Shown: in pieces, positions 46,474 through 56,285 of the stretch
How the letters are laid out: each line of letters starts with the position of its first letter
Position numbering within the stretch: the stretch's first letter is position 1
Source of the DNA: Dipteronia dyeriana
Lineage: Eukaryota; Streptophyta; Magnoliopsida; Sapindales; Sapindaceae
Assembly: GCA_032871835.1 (NCBI GenBank)
Contig: CM065296.1
Span: forward strand, 19,509,501 to 19,573,500
Direction: 5' to 3'
DNA length: 64,000 bases
The notes under the pieces: model-generated
What the model saw: the letters and a program-made list of their open reading frames with translations, nothing else
What the model was told of the DNA's origin: nothing
Databases searched by the model: none
Program-made: the position numbers and the translations under genes

Positions 46474-47360
46474 TGAGATGAAACTTACCCATGGTATTTA
46501 CGCATAGGTCATATTAACCTTGATAGGATCAAAAGATTGGTTAGTGATAGACCTTTAAGTGACTTAAAGGCCAATGATCTACAAACTAGTGAATCTTGTC
46601 TAGAAGGTAAGATGACCAAAAGGTCGTTCACGACCAAAGACACAAGAGCCATCAAATGTTTAGGATTGATACACATTGATATGTGTGGTCCTATGAGCAT
46701 TCAAGGTAGATGTGAATATCAGTACTTCATCACTTTCACTGATGATTACTCAAGATTTGGCTATGTGTATCTCATAAGACACAATTCAGATGCTTTTGAC
46801 ATGTTCAAAGCATTTAAAGCTGCAGTAGAAAATCAGCTTGAGAAAATGCATAAAAATCTTGAGGTCTGATCATGGTGGAGAATATCTATCTGGTAAGTTT
46901 CAGCAATATCTTATTGATAATGGGATAATTTCTCAGTTTTCTGCACTAGGTACACCTCAACAAAATGGGGTGGTAAAAAGGAGAAATAGAACTCTTTTGG
47001 ACATGGTTAGGTCTATGTTGAGTTATTCAACGCTTCCTAATTCTTTTTGAGGATATGCTTTACAAAATGCCATGTACATTCTAAATGATGTACCATCTAA
47101 GTCGGTTCCTAAAACATCTCATGAGTTGTGGACCAGGCGAAAGCCTAGTTTACAACACTTAAGGATATTTGGATGTCCCGCACATGTGTTAAAAGGAAAG
47201 ACAGAAAAGATAGAATCCTGTTCAGAAACATGCATATTTATAGGGTATCCAAAAAGAACAAAAGGATATTATTTCTATAGTCCTTCCGATCTTAAAGTAT
47301 TTGTTTTAACAAATGCTAAATTTCTAGAAGAGGACTATATGAATAATTTCGTGTCTTAAA
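46474..47360 (+). pseudogene. Element C integrase
   Basis: The pre-integrase zinc region (YLRIGHINLDRIKRLV, then CLEGKMTKRSF) leads into the catalytic core: HIDMCGPMSIQG (first Asp), FTDDYSRFGYVYLI (second Asp), a frameshift near 46856, RSDHGGEYLSGKFQQYL, then TPQQNGVVKRRNRTLLDMV. In functional Copia integrases the K of VVKRRN is the catalytic Glu. Here it is Lys (codon 46976-46978, one G-to-A change). The C-terminal part follows (HELWTRRKPSLQHLRIFGCP, FIGYPKRTKGYYFYSP) to a stop at 47357. Confidence 0.88.
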
Positions 47361-47569
47361 GTAGAATTGTCCTGAATGAGCTTTCAGAAGATACAATTCC
47401 ACAAGAGGTTTCACAACCTAGCCCAATTGTAAGTTTCACACCAACATAAGATCAACAATCTACCATACCTCATCGTAGTGGGAGGGTTAGTAGACAACCT
47501 GAGAGATATATCGGCCTAGAAGAATCTGTAGAGAATTTCCCAGATGATGATGATCCATATACGTACAAG

Positions 47570-49111
47570 GAAGCAATGTAAGATGTTGATTGTCACCATT
47601 GGCAAAAGGCAATGCAATTCGAAATTGAATCTATGTTCAAAAACAAAGTTTGGTCTCTTGTGGACTTACCTAAAGGGATAAAACCCATTGGGTGCAAGTG
47701 GGTATACAAGAGGAATAGAGGAATGGATGGAAATGTGGAAACCTTTAAAGCTAGATTGGTAGCTAAAGGTTACACATATAAGGAAGGTATCGATTATGAA
47801 GAAACCTTCTCTCCTGTGGCCATGCTTAAATCCATTAGGATACTCTTATCCATTGCGGCATCTCTAGCTCTAGAGATTTAGCAAATGGACGTCAAGACAG
47901 CTTTCCTTAATGGAAGTATTGACGAAAACATCTATATGATTCAACCAGAAGGATTCATTGAAAAAGGTTAAGAGGAAAGGATATGCAAGTTGCAAAGATC
48001 CATATATGGATTGAAGCAAGCATCCAGATCCTGGAACATAAGGTTCAATCAAGCGTTAAAAGTTTTAGATTTATTCAAAACCTTGATGAACCATGTGTAT
48101 ACAAAAGGATTAAAGATGACAAGTTGGTTTTCCTAGTTCTTTACATTGATGATATACTACTCATCGGAAACGATGTAGGTGTATTGATATCAGTAAAAGA
48201 ATGGATAGCAAAACAATTTGATATGAAGGACTTAGGAGAAACAAGTTATATTCTTGGTATCCAAGTCATAAGGGATGGAAAGAATAGAACGATTGCATTA
48301 TCCCAAGCTTCATACATAGATAAAATCTCGTCTAGGTTAGAAAGGTATGTTACCTTTCAGACATGGAATCAAACTTTCTAAGGAACAAGTTCCTAAGAAT
48401 GAGCATGAAGAGCAATTCGTGAGTATGGTTCTATATGCATCGGCAGTTTGAAGTCTAATGTATGCAATTCTCTGTACTAGACTAGATATTTGTTTTGCTG
48501 TGGGTATAGTTAGCAGGTTTCAATCGAAACCTGGTCCTGATCACTGGATGGCAGTCAAGCATATTTTCAAGTATCTCAGGAGAACGAGAGATGATATGCT
48601 TGTATACTCTGGAGGGGATTTAATTTCTATTGGGTATACAGATTTCTATTTCCAATCGGATTCTGACTCCAGAAGATCTACATCAGGATCTGTGTTTACA
48701 CTTGGATGAGGGGCAGTCATATGGAGAAGTATCAATCAATCTTGTATTGCTGACTCCACCATGGAAGCTGAGTATGTTGCCGCATGCGAAGCTGCTAAAG
48801 AGGCTGTCTGGCTCCACCAATTCTTGATTGACTTGGAAGTGGTTCGTGATGCGAATAAGTAGATGACTATCTATTGTGACAATAATGGAGCAGTATCTAA
48901 TTCGAGAGAACCAAGAAGTCATAAAAGAGGTAAACACATTGAAAGAAAGTATTACCTTCTGAGGGAAACTGTGCATAGGTGTGACGTGATGATTACCAAG
49001 ATCGCGTCAGCAAATAATCTAGCGGATCTCTTTACAAAGGCTCTTCTACAAAAGAGTTTTGATAAGCATCTAGAGAACATAGAGATGAGAGACATGACAC
49101 ATTTGCTATAG
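47570..49111 (+). pseudogene. Element C reverse transcriptase and RNase H
   Basis: RT starts near [20 protein letters not shown]. Next are [39 protein letters not shown] and [21 protein letters not shown] stop replaces Trp (47879), followed by QMDVKTAFLNGSIDENIYMI and SIYGLKQASRSWNIRFNQAL. The catalytic YIDD is at 48142-48153. RNase H shows GYTDFYFQSDSDSRRSTSGS, STMEAEYVAACEAAKEAVWL, and IYCDNNGAVSNSREP then HKRGKHIERKYYLLRE, ending at 49111. At least four stops or shifts. The sequence style fits the Tork/TAR side of Copia, but I am not certain of the lineage. Confidence 0.9.
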
Positions 49112-49114
49112 ATC

Positions 49115-49124
49115 AAGTGGGAGA
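49115..49124 (+). other. Polypurine tract of element C
   Basis: AAGTGGGAGA, directly before the 3' LTR start TGTTGGGATTATGC at 49126. Confidence 0.85.
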
Positions 49125-49125
49125 T

Positions 49126-51984
49126 TGTTGGGATTATGCACGATAGCAAGAGTATAATAATGTATTTGACAATCTTTTCCTATTAATAAAGTGATTTATA
49201 GTATAAAAAATCTTATAGAATTTATAGTTTAATTATTATAATTGTCAAAAGAAATAATCATAAGGTCAAAAGACTATGAGAAAATAAGAATTGTTCATAC
49301 ATCTAGATATGTATGAGGTAGACACAATTCTTCAGTTAGTTTTGAATAATATTCACAACTTAAGATAAATGTTGGGCTCCTTTATCTTGTCAAAGTTGTA
49401 GATTCTTTTGCTAGCATGTGAGTGGGATTAAATGTGTTATGATGAGTCTAAAATCATCAAAGTGTGGTGTTTTTGGGCAAAAGAATCTAGTGCACTAGGT
49501 GCATTGAATAGGATCACAATGAATTACTTTATCCAAAACCGTCAATGGATAAAAGTTTTTACTAAAAGACAATCGAAGAGTCTATCTCAATCCTGAGATA
49601 AATGATGGACTTATGGTTGCAAGTGTTATCATTAGAGCTATCAATGAGTACGATTATATAGCATAGTCTATCATCGATAGTTTGGAGGTATTCATTTGTT
49701 AATCGATAGAGGACTTCATTTATAGGTTTGGACATTGTGGCTCCATTTATTAAATGAGAGTAGAATATCATCATATGGATGTTTTAAGGTATTGAATATT
49801 AAATCTTAACGTTAAGTTTTCAATAGTGTCTATTGAAACATGGATTCTGGACAAGTAAAAATATCCAAGTTCAAAATGTGGTCATATGATTAAATATGGT
49901 AACTTGGAGAGCTAAAGGCGGTCTATGAGCTCTTGGCGATTACTGGTATTCTTCACAAGGATACAATTTCTCCATTAAGATTGTCTAGGGTATGAATGAG
50001 CAATATTAACTTATTCTATCTTTATTTAAGAGTTCAATTTTAGTTCTTTAGTGGAATGAACTAAAATTAATAAATCATACCTAAGTGAATCATTTATTGG
50101 TTGTGATTGGGTTGTGTCTATTGGAGCTTAAATTTAGATATCCCGCCAAGATCCTCAATCCATAAGAACTTGCAAGGATCACTTGATATATTCTACTGGA
50201 CCAATTTATAGGTCCATTTAGAATTGTATTGAGGCATGCAAACTTGTTTCTTTTTGTAAGAATGAGTCTAGTTCACATGTAGATTTTTTATTTAAGTCTA
50301 ATGGATTTAATAAAATAAATAAAATAATATATATGCCCATGTGTGGTATTGGCCTGCAAGGGTAAATATATTAGCTTAATATGTTGTTTTTTTTATTTTA
50401 TTATTTAATTAAATGGAAATTAATTAATTAATTAATTGTTTAATTAAAAGTCAAAATCTTTTTCCTAGTAGGATTAGGTCTCCTATTGTCATATTATTGT
50501 TGGTAATATGATAAGTATCAAATACTATATCTGATAGGTAGATAAAGAATATGAATTTATTTATCTAGTCAAATTAGGAAGTATTTGATTGCTATTAAAA
50601 CTCTAATTGACAATTGGTCAAATTAGGAAGTTTTGATTTAGTCTTAATTATATTCAATAATTGGTTATTGAATAAATACATTATTTGAGTTGGATTAGGA
50701 GTCTTGGTGTAGAAAATAATTTTTTTTTGGAAAAGGATTCTTGGTCACCAAGTAAATCCACCTAAGGATAGGATTCTTGCCCACCAAGTAAATCATTCTT
50801 AGGAGATGATTAAGTCTCCTAAACTAAATACAATTGGAGTCTTAGTATGTAAAAGAAATCCTTTTTTTAAGAGGATTAAATCCAAATTTTGATAGGAGTC
50901 TTGGTGAAGTAGAAATCCTCTTTCTAGGATGATTTTCAGTCACCTATATATACTCCTATATATAATTTCGACCAAACACTAATTTTGGGCGTGAGTAGTT
51001 GTTTTTTTATTGTTATATAAAAAAAACTTCGTCCAACTTGTTGTGTGAAGAATTCAGCCAAGCGTAGAGAAAAGTGGGAACGTTTTTGTTTTTGATAGTA
51101 CGCTATTATCCTTTGCATCAAAAGGGTTTTGTGTACAATATCGAATCAAGGTTCACGCGAGGTTCAATCAAATTGATTGATAATTCACAAGTGATCGAAC
51201 GTTCTTGGTTTTTCTCTTGGATGATTATTGTGACTAACAAAGAAGAAGATTTTGCTTGTTTCCATCCTCAGGTATACAATTTAAAGAAAGGGAGCTCACA
51301 CTCCTAGGTGATTCACAAGTGATCGAACGTTCTTGGTTTTTCTCTTGGATGATTATTGTGACTAACAAAGAAGAAGATTTTGCTTGTTTCCATCCTCAGG
51401 TATACAATTTAAAGAAAGGGAGCTCACACTCCTAGTTGATTCACGTTCGTGATTAGATTGGAAAATCTTACGGATTCAATTCAACGCTAGTTCAATCGTC
51501 ACGAAAAAAAAGGTACAACACTTTTAATAAACATCAATTAATCTAGGGTGAACGTTCTTGGTTTTTCTCTTGGATGATTATTGTGACTAACAAAGAAGAA
51601 GATTTTGCTTGTTTCCATCCTCAGGTATACAATTTAAAGAAAGGGAGCTCACACTCCTAGGTGATTCACAAGTGATCGAACGTTCTTGGTTTTTCTCTTG
51701 GATGATTATTGTGACTAACAAAGAAGAAGATTTTGCTTGTTTCCATCCTCAGGTATACAATTTAAAGAAAGGGAGCTCACACTCCTAGGTGATTCACGTT
51801 CGTGATTGGATTGGAAAATCTTGCGGATTCAATTCAACGCTAGTTCAATCGTCACGAAAAAAAAGGTACAACACTTTTAATAAACATCAATTAATCTAGG
51901 GTTAATGTTCTTTCTTTTTAAGGGATTTTTAAAAAAAAATATCAAACCCTAATTTTACGCTTCCGTTATGCGATTTTCCCTATA
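49126..51984 (+). repeat. Element C 3' LTR
   Basis: 2,859 bp, TGTTGGGATTATGC...GATTTTCCCTATA (terminal CA mutated to TA; the 5' LTR has CTACA). TATA-like 'cctatatatactcc' at 50942-50955 is conserved with the 5' LTR (27815). It is longer than expected because of nested tandem duplications at 51196-51900. hAT coding sequence resumes at 51985. Confidence 0.88.
51196..51900 (+). repeat. Nested tandem duplication in element C 3' LTR
   Basis: A 126-bp unit (GAACGTTCTTGGTTTTTCTC ... GCTCACACTCCTAG) is present at about 51197, 51322, 51549 and 51675. The first two plus the following LTR end (to 'atctagggt', 51548) form a block of about 352 bp that is repeated once more (51549-51900). So a small duplication happened first and a larger one copied it. 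The 5' LTR has a single unit, so both events followed insertion or occurred in the donor lineage. Confidence 0.9.
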
Positions 51985-52821
51985 ACTACTAACAATTTAT
52001 ATGGTGTTTATTATCCTACAACTAATTTATTTATTATTCAGAGTTTTAATATTGTAGTTGCATTATCTCATTATGCATCCGACCCAAAATTACTGGAGTC
52101 CATTACTACTATGAAGTCAAAATGGTTAGACTATTATGAGAAGTTTCCAAATATCTATTTGATTGCAATGTGTTTTGATCCACGTTGTAGATTAGAAAAT
52201 TTGTCTGAATATCTAACTGTTTATTATCAGTGTTTAGTAATAGATTATGATGTTAATATGTTTTCTACTAGAATTAGGACATTATTGTATAAGTTATATG
52301 ATGAATATCTTAGAGTTTATGGTCAATCACTGAACATAAATGTTTCAAAAACTCAAAATGTATCTCATTCCCAACTATCCTTCGAATTTATGAATTTAGG
52401 ATATAATCTTTTATCCAAAAAAATCAAAAAATTACGAGGTTCTTCCTCATCAAGCTCTTCATCGTATTTCGAACTGAATCTTATCTAGGATCCTCTTTTG
52501 AGTTTATGAAAGACAGTAATGTTAAAAAACTTGATATCCTACACTGGTGTAATAAGCATGAAAGGTACTTTCCAATCTTAACTATTATAGCCAAACAAGT
52601 TCTTTCAACGCCAGGTGGCTGTTAAACAAGAGTTTAGCGTCCGTGGAAATATTCTAGATGCAAGACGTTCGCTTTTGAGTCCACAATCAGTTCAAATACA
52701 AGCTTGTGTTGATTATAGGACCAAAACACAAAACATACAACAAGAAATCGATCAAGAAGCACATTACAATTTCTTCAAAGATGACCAAGCTGGAACGAAT
52801 GACGATCATGGCAACCATTAG
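51985..52821 (+). pseudogene. hAT transposase, piece 3 (core end and hATC dimerisation domain)
   Basis: Reads TNNLYGVYYPTTNLFIIQSF, MKSKWLDYYEKFPNIYLIAM, CFDPRCRLENLSEYLTVYY and LYKLYDEYLRVYGQSLNI, typical of plant hAT transposases. After a stop near 52485 the dimerisation domain follows: LDILHWCNKHERYFPILTII, AKQVLSTPG, then a frameshift and EFSVRGNILDARRSLLSPQS (the S-x-x-G-N/R-x-L-x-x-R-S-x-L-S-P motif). It ends near 52821. About 250 central codons between piece 2 and this one are missing. Confidence 0.85.
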
Positions 52822-53160
52822 TTATGGTGCCACCTCACACCACGTCATCACCAAACTGACAAACTGCAATAAAAGGTAAGAGAACTATGTGACATTTGAT
52901 TCCTCTAAACCCCAAGATGTTACGTAGGTAACTTAATTGTAGTAAAAATTAAGTGCAAGACCAATTTTACATTTTTTTTTTGTTTATTTTCTTTTCTTTT
53001 TTATTAAATTGCCATATATTTATTTTATTTTAATTATGGGTGACCCAATAAAATACATTTACAATATTACATGTCTAAATATGTTTTTTTTAAATAATAC
53101 ATGTAGGGAAAAAAAAAAGGATCCGAACCGGCAAAACCGCTAGAATCGAAACCGCCTTGG
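52822..53160 (+). other. hAT 3' untranslated and subterminal region
   Basis: AT-rich tail of the hAT element. 'ggatccgaaccggcaaaaccgctagaatcgaaaccgcc' (53118-53155) contains the repeated AACCG/GAACCG words typical of hAT subterminal regions. I could not find an 8-bp target duplication or the matching left terminus, so the true end is not fixed. Confidence 0.4.
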
Positions 53161-54533
53161 ACCAAATGGAAACCTACGTCATGTCTAGATCTATGGACTA
53201 AAAATGAAAAAAAAATATGGTGCATAAATTAAAGATCTTCAATGGATCTTGGTTGAAATCAAGAAATAAATAAATTAATAGCATTGTCGGCTTGAACAAT
53301 ACTATTAATGTTTTTATATATCTGTAAAAGTATGATGATGGGTATAAAAAATCTATCTAAAATCAATTCAAGTTACCAAGGCAAAACTAAAAACTACACA
53401 ACCAGTAGTTGTTTAATAAGACATGTCTAAAAGTGGGTAGTTTGATATTGATCATATTTAAAAGGAGTCACACTCATATAAGTGATTTTGATTATAGCGT
53501 GCTTGAGTAGTGATTTTTTTTTCCTTTTATTATTTTTAAATAACATAAATGGAATTTGTTTTGTTTAACTTGCTTTGAAAATGAAGGTAAAAAAACAAAA
53601 TCTTTCATCCTTACTTACAAAAACCAGTAGATAATTATTTTATTTTATGTTATTTTGTAGTTTGTTTTATTTTTTATTTTTGTTATAGATCACTACTGTT
53701 TGTATGTTCTTTCTTATGATAACGTTTCTTCATTTTAAAAGTTGTTAATTTTATTTTATTTATGAAATTTATTAAAGAATGGTTGTGTTCTTGTTTTTTT
53801 TATTTAGAACATATATTTGGTGGTTCTAAGGAGTTTTTTGTTTTTTCTTCTAAATTGAAAGTCTTTCTATTTAAAAAAATAGTCATTCAAAGTCTTTAAA
53901 GAAACTGAAGATAAAATTCGAGATTTAATATAACTAAAAGTCATTAAAAGTTACTAGAATTTTAAAGTCATTAAAAACCACCGACATTTTGAATACTACT
54001 AACTTTCATAGACTTTTAAATACCTCATGACTCTTGTAAACTTTAAAAATCTATAAAGTCTATATTGAATACCCTTATTTTCACAAAGTACTTAAACGTT
54101 TGTACTGGATACACCCAAATTTTTAATGAAGTCTTTTGAAATTTAAATTGAATATACCCCATTAATTCTTTCATATAATTGCCTATTAGCCATACAATTC
54201 CCGTATTTATCGGTAGATCTCGGTATACCCAAACCACAAATTAACATGATATCTTTTTGTCATCGTTAAATCAGTTCTTAATTGTATATCATCTCTTAGC
54301 ATATGCGGTTATACACATTTCTTCCACATTAGTGGTCGGTGAGGGGTTCAAATCTCATCATGCCCATTTTACAAGCATGTTTGAAGAGTTTTCTTCTTGA
54401 TTTGAATTATTTTCCATTATGAGAGTAGCTATTTTAACTGCATATGTATTGGTTTGATCTTGGTAAATCCTGATAGTCATATTGTAATAATTCTTATAGA
54501 TTGTAATATTTTTTTTTTTTTAAAATCAATCCT
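53161..54533. other. Intergenic AT-rich sequence with MITE-like repeats
   Basis: No gene seen. In reverse complement, 53880-54170 has three successive starts of the type GGG(T)GTAT(T)CAAT followed by 'gactttatagatttttaaag'-like words (54155, 54116, 54073). These resemble termini of short plant MITEs inserted near or into one another. The rest is simple T- and A-rich sequence. Confidence 0.4.
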
Positions 54534-54536
54534 TAA

Positions 54537-56141
54537 GGATGCATTTGGTAAACGAGACAAGACGGGACAATATGGGACAACTTTCTCATTCTCTTGTCCC
54601 ATGTTTGGTGCATTTTAAATATGTGATGGGACGGGACAACGTGAGACAAAAAACATAAAAAATTATCCCACCCGGACCTTTGGCCAGACTTGTCATATGC
54701 ATGGGACAAGTCTCAAAAAGACTTTTTTATCCTTAATATTTCTAAAAATTACAAACTATGTAAAAGAAAACCCTAAATTTCCTTTCTCTCTCATTCCCTC
54801 ATCTGCCTCTCTAAATTGTTTTTGCTGCCGGGGGCTGGAATCCACTCAAATTTTTTTCTTTTGCTTGAATCCACTCGAATCTTCAACACACATGTATGTA
54901 GTCTACTCTCAATCCAATTTCGTGCTATGATTTAACAAAAATCTGTTTATTCTTTCTCTATATAGATCGAATTTGATCTAGGGTGTTTGAAGATTATTTA
55001 CTAGAATTTTCTCTATTATTTGGATTGAGTGATTCATGGTGGATGTTTTTGTAGTCAAGTTCTTATTAAAATATGAATTTGGAACTGAAACCGGGTATTG
55101 TGGGTTCATTGGTCTTATTTTATTAGTGGAATGATATTCATTAAGGTGTCTCCTATTCATTGGTTCATTGATCTTTTTACTTTACTCATTCTGTTTGTTT
55201 TCTAGTAGGAGGTAAGACAAAGAATGATCCCGCACAAGGGAAGAATCGGCAAGTTCTTGGCGATATTAGAAATCTGGAGACACTTCCCATTGTTGAAGGG
55301 AAGATCTGTCTGTCTGTCCCTCTCTATCTATCTCCATGTGTGTTTATGTTAAGTAATTGCCTAGTTGTAGGGGTTTTCGTGCACAATTGTTAGCAAATGT
55401 GCAACTTGCAGCAGAGAAGAACCAAGGTAATTTAACTACATCTTTATGGTCTTAGTTTTGAAACTATACTTTTCTTCAAATATATATATATATATATATA
55501 AAGGTTTGGAAACTATACTGATTTGATATTTGAATGCTATTATTTTACAGCTTCCGGTGGTCGATGATGGTGTACCAACTTTCAGAAAAGCCAGAGTTGT
55601 GAGGGAAGCAACAGAATAAGATATCTGAAAAGTCAAATCCTGATAATGTAATTGATCCTAGCTGCAATTTTGGAGCACTTGGTTCAATTTATTAGTCTAT
55701 GGTTTACCATTGTTTGAATCCTCATTAATTCCTTACCAGTTAATTCTGGTTGTGTTGGCCTTAACTTTGTATACTTTGATATGTTATCATCCAACATCCG
55801 ATGAGTATTTGAGCAATGTAATAAGTCAACATGCTGGTTGCATATATATTGAATTTTTTCTATAAAATTGACAAGAAAGTGAATAAGAGGAAATTGAAAA
55901 AATAATGAAAAGATTGTTAATAATAATCCTATAATGTATAATATATTTATTTAATCATAATAATATTATTTTTATTAAATATAATGTATAATATATTTAT
56001 TTAATAAAATCATAAAAATACTGATTTATCTCTATTTATCGTTATTACGTTTACTTTATTATTTGAAACTCTTATCCCTTCCTGTATTATCCGTACTAAA
56101 TATTGATATCAAATATATAACAGTTCTGTCCATACGCACCC
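54537..56141. mobile_element. TIR DNA transposon (PIF/Harbinger-like) carrying a cyclin gene fragment
   Basis: The left end GGATGCATTTGGTA and the right end (reverse complement GGGTGCGTATGGAC) agree at 10 of 14 bases and are flanked by TAA on both sides (54534-54536, 56142-56144). The sub-ends contain repeated GGGACAA/GGGATAA words, as in a common plant TIR family beginning GGGTGCGTTTGGT. Three-base TAA/TTA duplications are the rule for PIF/Harbinger. No transposase is encoded. The interior holds a B-type cyclin fragment with an intron. The element ends 145 bp upstream of the EMC10 start codon. Confidence 0.65.
55208..55618 (+). pseudogene. Captured fragment of a B-type cyclin gene
   Basis: Block 1 (55208-55300) reads GGKTKNDPAQGKNRQVLGDI then RNLETLPIVEG. 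This is the N-terminal 'KNRRALGDIGNL' region of plant mitotic B1 cyclins. Block 2 (55371-55426) reads GFRAQLLANVQLAAEKNQ, like cyclin 'RSFCAQLLANAQAAAEKN'. An apparent intron follows (GT at 55427, polypyrimidine, TTTTACAG at 55543-55550). Block 3 (55551-55618) reads LPVVDDGVPTFRKARVVREA and then stops. The cyclin box itself is absent. Because intron-like sequence is retained, the copy was taken from DNA, not from a spliced transcript. Frames between the blocks do not join cleanly, so it is not a functional gene. Confidence 0.75.
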
Positions 56142-56144
56142 TAA

Positions 56145-56285
56145 TTTTGTTGACCTCTAGTGAAGCGTAAGCCAAAACAAACCGATCACAGACGCTTATG
56201 AAAATAAATAAAATTTAACCGAAACAAACCAGCTTGAAAAACCCAAACGTCAAGCATTGTCTCTAAACTAAAAAAAAAAAAAAAT
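56145..56285 (+). promoter_or_regulatory. Proximal promoter and 5' leader of the EMC10 gene
   Basis: 141 bp lie between the TIR element and the start codon. It contains an AT-rich 'aaaataaataaaattt' near 56200 that could serve as a weak TATA region, and a poly-A run (56269-56284) just before the ATG. Any distal promoter must lie within or beyond the transposon. Confidence 0.4.

Larger units (their letters stand above)
26877..51984 (+). mobile_element. Element C: Copia LTR retrotransposon, host to B and a solo LTR
   Basis: Plus-strand order: truncated 5' LTR (26877-28366), PBS, leader, gag (interrupted by element B), Copia-order pol (integrase before RT; 46100-49111), PPT and 3' LTR (49126-51984). 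The 5' LTR lacks its first 871 bp relative to the 3' LTR, and hAT sequence abuts the break. About 250 codons of central hAT transposase are missing at the same place. A single deletion that removed the hAT/C junction explains both, and means no left target duplication survives. Confidence 0.85.
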
